DNA from: Gimesia chilikensis
GTDB taxonomy: Bacteria; Planctomycetota; Planctomycetia; Planctomycetales; Planctomycetaceae
Length of the DNA stretch: 64,000 bases
NCBI RefSeq assembly: GCF_007744075.1
Contig: NZ_CP036266.1
Coordinates: forward strand, 3,891,748 to 3,955,747
Reading direction: 5' to 3'
How positions within the stretch are numbered: position 1 is the first letter of the stretch; each line of letters starts with the position of its first letter. Position numbers and translations under genes: made by a program. Shown here piece by piece: positions 61,601-64,000 of this stretch. Below the pieces are notes generated by a model, which searched no databases, was not told the DNA's origin, and worked only from the letters and a program-made list of their open reading frames with translations.

Positions 61601-63802
61601 ACGAAACTGACAACGGGGACCGGCGACATCAACTATGAGCAGACGGGACAAGAGTCTGCGTCCTTTGAAGAGATCTCAACCACGGATTCTGACATTACCG
61701 TGAATGCGGATGGTTCTCTTATCTTTGAAAATCCCGGAGTTCTACTGAATGTTGTCGAAACGGACGGCAGCGGTACCATTGAGGTCACAGCAACAGGCGT
61801 CAATTCCTCGATAGAAATCAACGATGGCTTCAGCACGGCTGGTGGAACGATTGACCTGACCGCACAGCACAGTCTGAATTTTGGCAGTGAGGGCGATTTG
61901 AGTTCCTCAGATGGGAAAATCACACTGCTGGCCGATTCCGCTTCTGTCGGGGTCGGGGGTGGTGGCATTACCATGTCAGATGGAACCGTCTTTGACGCCG
62001 GGGTCGGAATTGTCGACCTCCAGGCCGGGGATTCGATCACCGTTGGCCAATTGATGACGACCACCCTGACCCGCTTGACTACCACAGACGGCGGGATTGT
62101 GGACGCCGGTGATGCCGGTGGCCGCGACATCATCGCGGATGAACTGGTGATCCGCAGCGCAACCGGTGCTGGCTCTGCGAATGCTCTGGAAACTGCGGTC
62201 TCCCTGCTGGCTGCACACAATACCGCTTCCGGGAATGTTCAGATTCATAACGATCTGGGAGGCGCACTTCTGACGATTGGAACTGTCGATGGACTGGCGG
62301 GGATCACTCATTCGGGAAGCGTTGCCGGAGACATTTTCGTCTCGAACGCCAGCCCCCTGACAGTCGAATCCCCGGTCACCAACGGTTCGGGCGGTAACAT
62401 CGGCTTGGAATCGACGGGACCCGGAGATTTAACCCTGAATGCCTCTGTGCGTGCCTTTGGTGGAAACGGGAATATCGATCTGCAGGCAGGCTTTGGATTC
62501 CTGGCCATCAACGATACCGGAGCCGCCTCGGATCACAGCGTCGCAGGAACCGGAGTTCTCTCCGGACACGGTGACAGCGGTGTCTTGATCGATGCAAATA
62601 CCACAATGAATTCTGAAACGGGGGCGATAGCCGGTCTGCCGCCTGATCTACGTAATATTCTGACACCTCAGATTCAACCCACCGGTCTGGCGACAGTCAC
62701 CGGTGATTTCGGACGGTTTACCGAACAGAATTTCTTTATCACTATCGACTGGGGTGATGGGACAGTGGAGACATTCAACTTCTCCGATCCCGGTTCGTTC
62801 GTCTTCGAGCATACTTATACCGCTAACCCGGATGCAGGAAACCCTGCCGCTGATATTCCGATCCTGGTGACCATGCAGGGAGATAAGCAGTTTACCTTCT
62901 CTGATGGGAATGGTACTCTCGATTTCACCAGCGAGGCCGACGTTCTGGAAACACCTGGTGAAGGTCTAGCGACAGTCGCCATCGATACGACTCCACAGGT
63001 ACCGCAGCTGATCTTCCCCCAACAGGAAGTGATCCTGGATGCTTCTTCGCTCCAGCAGACCGTATTCAGCATGCGGGAAACTCAACTGCTGGAAACGGCC
63101 ATCAATGAAGCCAATCGGAATGCAGAACGTCTGGTCTTCCTGCGGATCCTGGCTCCTAACGGCGATGTGATTGAGGATGTGCCGCTACAGGAATCTGACC
63201 TGGATAACCTGCCAAAGCTGTTCAGCACACTGCCTGACGGCCGCTACCAGATTTATCTGAAGGAAGCGGGTGAAGAGCGGGTACGTCTGCTGATGGATGT
63301 CGATATCCGCAACGGGAAAGCCAGCGATGTCACCGAGGAACAGTCCAATCCTCCCACCAGTTCCGAACAGCAGCCCTCGACGAATAACACAATCAATTCC
63401 CAACTTGAAGACCAGGAGCAGCGGACGTTGTCCTTCAGCGACCTGGAACAATTGACTACGATCGTCATGGCGGACGCGGGTGAAGCAGACCTTTCCGACC
63501 GGATTGACCTGCTCCTGCAGATCCTGATTGACGAAACCTCAGACTGGCAACCTCTCCTGACGCCTGGATCTGACGTAGAATATGTACAGGAACAGCCGAC
63601 CCTCCCCTCACCTGCTGAAGCGACGGCACAACTCGAAACCAGTGAAAAAGCCTGGGGCAGTGCCGCTTTACTTTCCGGTTATTTCCACGGTCGTTCATTA
63701 TTCCGCAAGCCGGTTACGCAGAACGAATGCGAATCCGCGATGGAAAAATATGGCAGCCGTCTGCTGAATCGGCGATATAAACTGAATCGCAGGCAGAAAT
63801 AA
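46673..63802 (+). CDS. Giant cell-surface repeat protein with LEPR-like motif
   Basis: The GTG at 46673 with AAGGAG nine bases upstream gives 5709 residues; the 40 codons open upstream are not used. RLEERIVL at 37-44 is the LEPRxLL-type motif found near the start of giant planctomycete surface proteins. Domains in order: autotransporter-type beta-strand repeats (about 460-630, NGYTGSTTVNDGTLQL); two cadherin-like domains (about 731-930, SVDENT, EVDENAANGT); about five degenerate hemolysin-like repeats (1046-1540); a right-handed beta-helix (1860-2140, NTTLNNLLFGDNYRS); two LamG-like domains (2150-2600); four repeats of about 78 residues (2998-3270); a very long beta-solenoid (to about 5310); a PKD-like segment (IDWGDGTVETF); and an acidic then basic C-terminal tail. 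The composition is acidic and Cys-poor. It is probably exported and adhesive or structural; the ligand is unknown. Confidence 0.88.
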   Translation: MRFLEWLNRCLGKTPPAPNLEFNSLRADSHAGLELVRLEERIVLNVDAGLSGAASDVLQINLDAANDEATVSVVDGGATIQVDDGLGLPDSIMQFDATQINSILVTGVDTSQSIQFLGQNDLIIPDSLDLTGFTGDVQIGIEIQVGTAGAPDFSTQSTVTYLGQYDRVGDQLNVVLQNEIGADDSFAVQINGNDVEILNRNNANALLFSTSLTGLNSIQIQGADGETDLLSLNYGDAQLTQLSISFDGGPGGNDALEFFGGTFDTVTHNLTGPGAGAVDFSGNAITEISYTGLEPVFGGSNTANNVVINLPTATTDAILENAALPGEMQIRSLSSSFELTTFASPADSLQITTAGGASILELNSYDASFAPTDLILSGQAGDTYQLAGSDLLDDSVALTLSGGATLDLGSFDETVTQFTLEDGTVIATGGILTSQSDLDLRSGSVKAQLNGNNLIKNGSGTVILDALNGYTGSTTVNDGTLQLAQSDAIPNTSSVDLTSATSVLDLNGFSVSLTSLTGTGSVLLGGPAGSLTLNQAISTSATFAGDISGDGSLTIAGAGEVILSGNSSFTGATNVQDGVLKVEGTLATSEVIVATGATLGGSGSISAPVTINADAALVPGSSPGILSTGDLTLDADADLNIEINGTTAGSEYDQIQVAGELDLTGATLNISSSFTAAAGDQFLLIDNDDVDAVTGNFVGLAEGTLFSFNGNQVYITYQGGDGNDVVLTVNSPPSAGDQSFSVDENTVNTTSVGTIVAADPNVPPGSLSFSLTGGSGDTAFAVSSTGEITVADFTQLDYETATAFDLEILVTDDAGATDTATITINLNPLNDNVPVIANQTREVDENAANGTLVGAVIVASDADQPGDTLTFTEAGGTGSAAFDITSTGQIVVANQSLLNFETNPSYTLDVIVDDNKGSTATATVTINLNDLVESMVVTAGDWSSNDITIIRDGSQLRILETGTSNEIVPSHEFDKVSSIIITGNGSDNTVRLDMSVDTILPPSGISFNGAGGSNTLVSADQTTDWLINGLNSGSLLSGAVSFSNVENLTGNAGADTFTFQDGGQLTGTLSGGDGTDHIDFSAVTSAVTVDLQTSSASGVNLFNTIESLSGDDTQDAISGLSAGTTYLINGVNQGSVSGIDFDGFNHLAGSTGSDTFQFSGSGQITGSIDGLGGGDILDYSASTFSLDLALSATGATDGFTGAEASTVADFDNIDTIQGSSNTDALAGINAAAVWSLDGTNQYTASNTLNFSDFENLTGGTDVDEFNISGSQSLNLSGNSGNDVFAFADGATLSGTIDGQAGADQIDFSALTSSIDVVLTANGTFDGFQGTEASISGGFDNINNIAAGSGAADKLTGQNAAATWSIQPASVYGSGTSLSFSSFETLQGGNDVDQFNINGSHTLDLLGGQGADVFRFSNAGSALNGTIDGEAGEDHLNLDNYSSNLNVTLSALGGIDGFDGSESAKSVSFANIDVLTGGSGSNTLTGIDSAATWTLNGVNTYNSTNTLTFSNFVNLTGGSAADSFQVTPNAEAFNIVGGDPTSNPLGDELHVDTSAAGTAVVSNNGDGSGSVTGGFPTVTYSEIENFTITGTVDIELQGTANADDIEIVVNGSDIEYRLGGTLIGTSALSGTTSISVKGGDGDDSLTIDAALAAAGITVDYDGEGQDSTSPGDVLNLLGTTTSVEYFFVDSNSGSIRIDGAGTDFITYSGLEPITSTINTTNVTLNYSAVAEIITISDAGGGQTTVTSTAGELLTFTNPDGLLTINTGDGADQIELNSLASDFTASLTINGEGAADTLNVNGSLTFDSGKNVELNVESITVANGTVLTAASIAFNADTVDLDGDLLAATVSGDAATVNVLGSAGGADIQDAVDVAGTGGIINIAAGIYHTTGTLEIDESVSLIGAGKDVVEIRKAGAPTNTFDIAVNISANNVSISGAQLGWETHTSATDYRGYVVYTNADNTTLNNLLFGDNYRSAVVFEGANNLEVSDSIFEGNYGRAAIRDGDGGSGENFLITRNEFRENHFRWGPIAIGPQGTFGDPNNHAFSGEISFNYFGNGLEAGAFQEAGDQNYTVTITNRGMTADGIDINHNTFDWQDSSTTNSNGIYAQPGGIYFDPSLAVPANSVNITNNIFNGFSYEGPQPSATTPAWDPTGGVFGGALEFDGVDDFGLFQSANFDVGESGTLSFWVNMDDQGRRNQFFEGPNNGGMEFQYRTNSGGQFFGSPNRNDGNGNTYIIQNGGAGGTTGVWQNIQYTWDFNGGVNPEMHLYIDGVEVGYLNGTYDSDLAQWTATVSTINEMMNVGRDPGDSSRFFDGKMDDVGWFDQALGQTDLDTIRTTGVSTLSGDARLVAHWDFDQSSGDIAVDNVSGIQMYLVTDGIVPFGPEFQETAGVFGGALEFDGIDDFATFQDASFDVGRKGTLNFWVKMDETGRRNQFFEGPDNGGFEFQYRENSGGQFYGRTQGSGDYTIQAGGQAVNGGVWTNIQYTWDADSGEMHIYINGAEQPYLSSFDQNLSGFDSTHFTDTVNGLMNVGQDPGSGRFFDGLMDDIGWFNDVLDSTDRATIMNTGVSSMTGDSRLVAHWNLDDPSGTEIVSGDSGTNITLYLQANPPLPPIEGFGVIAPLNANVTYNAFNGNDLDSNVTLDSTNTFGDPLFAYANDPNYIPTDSLATQYVIGFGSSAAYGSSEFAADTDTTIPHIGAFQNLPTVYPGIYGSGDIVVYGTGEDDQLVLTLTGENTATFVLTRDFGGPNELVLASVSITDITSITFNGLGGDDVLIVNQPDNLFFNPTDGITFNGGTQNNDGNSLGIAGILGDTLVLNHSTPLEADSVGYVFTPDSKPAEGEDGIITISDSSIADGSTTIAFTGLEPILDNLLVANREFDFTDADETISLSDDGVIGDNYSFIDSTLSESVLFLNPTNSITIRTDSVGTPAGVDTVLVNSLDSLFSASLSIFAGADDPVTFQSTVNLGAGDLFVTAESVNILADIDAASVEISSSGVTSTTFNGGTVTTTGSQLYHNAVNFVTNTTLTSSGGSNIQFNDTVDGAIDLQIDTAGTTIFNGAIGDNSPLSSLTTNAGGTTQINGGSIQTSGNQIFNDDVELDANTVLTSTGSGAITFNQRLNGTHTLELNTDGDTTFNGTVGDTNELASLTTDANGTTFINGGSIATEGGQLFNDAVLLGANTVLSSSASGSINFKSTLNGAHTLNINTAGSTIFDDQVGNSTPLTSLTTDVAGTTEVNGGSITTTGGQTFHDIVSLGASVVFTSTSVDDITFDQTLTGGNGITIQINSTDDIIFKDAVSTDGAVTVTADSDISGTGNISMETGSSLDAGTGTIDIDGANVLTRSLTTTNGTASAITIDAHNGNVVTRDNGVNALGDITVNATGSITLEDNGVNTGEGGSVNVQADGDVISTGSGIDTTNGAAAGGNIAVTSNAGQVDLSNGSLLTGDGGSITVNAVTGFTTLNTSLDTTAGTGGGSVEANVSNGTMSITGGNATVNGAGSILLTAKGTTSDIQLDTNLTSADGSITLLADNDITLSATTNILSQASGSITLTADNDGSNVGSITMDSGSRVESQGGEIQISAAGNIALSGITTTGGRVDITSTLGGITDNDSTGVNNVTASQLVLNSNLSIGQLADAIDTAIAFLEADAGTGGLFLDNTGALTIGGITAQDGLDADLDIVIHNTGTLHVTETVQSATGSITLDATDTLTVDLATTISTLGTGAILLTSNRNIKLNSGSNLKTVNGGITLLANDLGLAAGDFIGVEADNATISTTGTGNILITGFGGADVVTSDHHGVFLHSGTTVSSTASGIDAGTITINGTAGEGINDNHGVMIDGAGTNITSTDGEIGITGTTDYGTGFAISDQSKIVSNGAGVNAADITILGTTTADRDGVQITSLIQSTAGAISITGESTGGGTTSQGTLIETTNGIVINENGQITINGTSNGDDGIEISNDAVVSASGTGNIELLGESTGSGSGIHLDATVKSNTGSVTLTAEDDLLLGSVALIDSTSGTVTLTADNTAGSNGNPITMTDGSLIDAGTGTINLTADGDVLLAGLLTTGTVNVDSLSAAISDNGDSHTDIVASTAVLNAVTGIGDGNPLETEISTLSATVSGVGNLLIDNGIAVELLDLSTFDGAITVNNTASLTATSVVSQNNSNSDDNDITLNATGTNSDILVTTITATGLADVMLTADDGILDTNGADSNRITADDLNMSSSSAGGTQDGIDVDTDVNSVTADVNTNAGGLRIDEVDGITLTQLTTFDGFIIVNAAGTIEVLDVTSTNNSSSDLNNGITLTATGVDSDILVTSLTAENTADITLNADRDVLDSDSTDSQLTSGDLLTIVAGRNIGGITNVFTADGFDPLQTSVAHLDLTSGNQIVIDNTGTTPELINLDAGTGTAGTTYVRATGGALDASTTIGISNTQDTISFISDVSITVPTGLQTANLRLDAPDIIDAGGGAIDVNAVNSILFKSGSAETVNITAQQFDGTVLGSDFVINNDSPALELVDLNEDILSLTGGTDTNISLSSAGSITVSDLVQTLGTGTLSLETTNTDADLILNHSLLSDTGSVTISTANDILFNGTTNLTSTSGAVSLTADADNGAGGLLGGITMADGTFINAGDGAVSLIASDDIVLSQIITANNTSSAILIDTDSSLVDAGDSTGEDLIANESGARVTIIASLGAGKVADLNGHLETHIDQINVTNQTAGEIRIIETDDLIVHDLIQSTAGDIEVFTTGNILLNGLIETVSDNVLLDSKAAIIDQNDGVPGELNIHATSLDMNAVTGIGTGDTLEMSVDTFSADTTDGDVLLHNTATTGVTATSITTGTGNINLEQVGNESLVIDLATTVDGSITVANTGDAQSDTLTLTSLSAGGATPAIDVSTLNFGNILLGDLVALEGSIAVTSAGEINDAVDDQGAPEVDLNAASGSITLEAINGIGNLDPIEVSAGTLAVNSNTGDLNLHHVSSAATGSVRVTKLTTGTGDINYEQTGQESASFEEISTTDSDITVNADGSLIFENPGVLLNVVETDGSGTIEVTATGVNSSIEINDGFSTAGGTIDLTAQHSLNFGSEGDLSSSDGKITLLADSASVGVGGGGITMSDGTVFDAGVGIVDLQAGDSITVGQLMTTTLTRLTTTDGGIVDAGDAGGRDIIADELVIRSATGAGSANALETAVSLLAAHNTASGNVQIHNDLGGALLTIGTVDGLAGITHSGSVAGDIFVSNASPLTVESPVTNGSGGNIGLESTGPGDLTLNASVRAFGGNGNIDLQAGFGFLAINDTGAASDHSVAGTGVLSGHGDSGVLIDANTTMNSETGAIAGLPPDLRNILTPQIQPTGLATVTGDFGRFTEQNFFITIDWGDGTVETFNFSDPGSFVFEHTYTANPDAGNPAADIPILVTMQGDKQFTFSDGNGTLDFTSEADVLETPGEGLATVAIDTTPQVPQLIFPQQEVILDASSLQQTVFSMRETQLLETAINEANRNAERLVFLRILAPNGDVIEDVPLQESDLDNLPKLFSTLPDGRYQIYLKEAGEERVRLLMDVDIRNGKASDVTEEQSNPPTSSEQQPSTNNTINSQLEDQEQRTLSFSDLEQLTTIVMADAGEADLSDRIDLLLQILIDETSDWQPLLTPGSDVEYVQEQPTLPSPAEATAQLETSEKAWGSAALLSGYFHGRSLFRKPVTQNECESAMEKYGSRLLNRRYKLNRRQK
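49814..51280 (+). repeat. Five tandem hemolysin-like coding repeats in the giant gene
   Basis: Units begin with L-T-G-G-x-x-x-D-x-F-type motifs at about 49814, 50111, 50438, 50825 and 51212, spaced 99, 109, 129 and 129 codons. Each carries a later G-x-D-G-x-x-G-x-D-x-I/L-D-F/Y block resembling degraded RTX-type calcium motifs, then a D-G-F-x-G-x-E segment. Growth of unit length along the array suggests stepwise duplication. Confidence 0.75.
53132..54480 (+). repeat. Tandem duplicate of a LamG-like domain in the giant gene
   Basis: VFGGALEFDGVDDF (53132) and VFGGALEFDGIDDF (53840) open two domains 236 codons apart. Both share the later pieces RRNQFFEGP-x-NGG-x-EFQYR, MNVG-x-DPG and RFFDG-x-MDD. 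The fold is concanavalin/LamG-like and typically binds glycans. Confidence 0.85.
55665..56480 (+). repeat. Four tandem repeats of about 78 residues in the giant gene
   Basis: The pattern L-x-S-L-T-T-x-A-x-G-T-T-x-x-N-G-G-S-I recurs near 55870, 56107 and 56341, with a diverged copy before them, a period of 234-237 bases. Each unit continues TSGNQIFNDDVELDANT-like and ends TIFNG-x-VGD-like. It is probably one turn group of a beta-solenoid. Confidence 0.8.
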
Positions 63803-63913
63803 CTGATATAATCGAGCCACCGAACTCGTGCAAATAACCGTAAGAATAGAAATAGACCAACGCTCAAACAGAACTGAGATCGTCGCCCTGAGCGACAACA
63901 TGCGGGTATCATT

Positions 63914-64000
63914 ATGAATGAATTTCCGGACAAAGAAGAACAGAACGAAGCATCGGCTGACGACGATCAGAGCCTGCGCAATGATCAGACGCTGCCCGAT
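63914..64000 (+). CDS. Start of an acidic protein (runs off the window)
   Basis: An ATG at 63914 opens 29 residues to the window edge without a stop. The visible part is very acidic and polar (NEFPDKEEQNEASADDDQS), like the cytoplasmic N-terminus of a membrane or secretion protein. It follows the giant gene by 111 bases on the same strand. A secretion or anchoring partner is possible but cannot be read from 29 residues. Confidence 0.55.
   Translation, partial: MNEFPDKEEQNEASADDDQSLRNDQTLPD

Noticed and set aside
47003-62511. Many long minus-strand open frames inside the giant gene
   Set aside because: They mirror the codon bias and repeats of the forward frame, have repetitive Ser/Val-rich or Arg-rich products, and lack ribosome sites.

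Overview
The window is chromosomal DNA from a planctomycete. Many gene families here are typical of that phylum: DUF1549/DUF1553, DUF1501 and DUF1559 proteins, a very large PQQ-propeller protein, a giant cell-surface protein with an LEPR-like N-terminal motif, and the hopanoid enzyme HpnH. The moderate GC content and gene repertoire suggest a Gimesia/Planctomyces-like member of the Planctomycetaceae. That genus call is an inference, not a search result. No rRNA, tRNA, CRISPR array, insertion sequence or prophage gene was recognised.

Positions 1-9850 (minus strand) hold a tightly packed, probably co-transcribed cluster. In transcription order it encodes a DUF1549/DUF1553 protein, a secreted protein with about ten EF-hands, a membrane-anchored coiled-coil protein, an iron-type ABC substrate-binding protein, a two-domain ABC permease, an ABC ATPase fused in frame to an NHL-repeat lipoprotein-like half, and a VWA membrane protein that runs off the window. 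Four-base ATGA overlaps couple the last four junctions. The combination is unfamiliar and is one of two main candidates here for an undescribed system.

Positions 10100-20809 hold a small membrane protein, a 1451-residue PQQ-propeller protein with an embedded methyltransferase-like segment and a malectin-like end, recJ (minus), ilvN and ilvC with a clear terminator, a COG0731-type radical SAM protein and a Rho_N/DUF4912 protein (minus). After about 900 bases without a gene comes the complete F1Fo ATP synthase operon (21731-29683, atpZ/I-atpI-B-E-F-H-A-G-D-C), which closes with a strong intrinsic terminator. Its a subunit carries a His/Asp-rich loop, and its b and c subunits have signal-peptide-like extensions.

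Positions 29788-38857 hold small planctomycete-type proteins, a lipoprotein, a cytosine deaminase strikingly like the fungal enzyme, a secreted protein, a DcaP-type porin (minus), an SGNH hydrolase whose catalytic blocks are circularly permuted, an MFS transporter and a DUF1501 protein. Positions 39050-42276 encode a BlaI-type repressor and, translationally coupled to it, an M56 (BlaR1-like) membrane protease fused to a DUF1559 domain; this is a likely signal-responsive regulatory pair. HpnH is divergent from an enolase-superfamily enzyme, followed by a proline-rich lipoprotein.

From 46434 a good sigma-70-like promoter precedes a 5709-residue surface protein (46673-63802). It is built from autotransporter-type beta-strand repeats, cadherin-like, LamG-like, beta-helix and several tandem-repeat regions. 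The start of one more acidic protein lies at the right edge.
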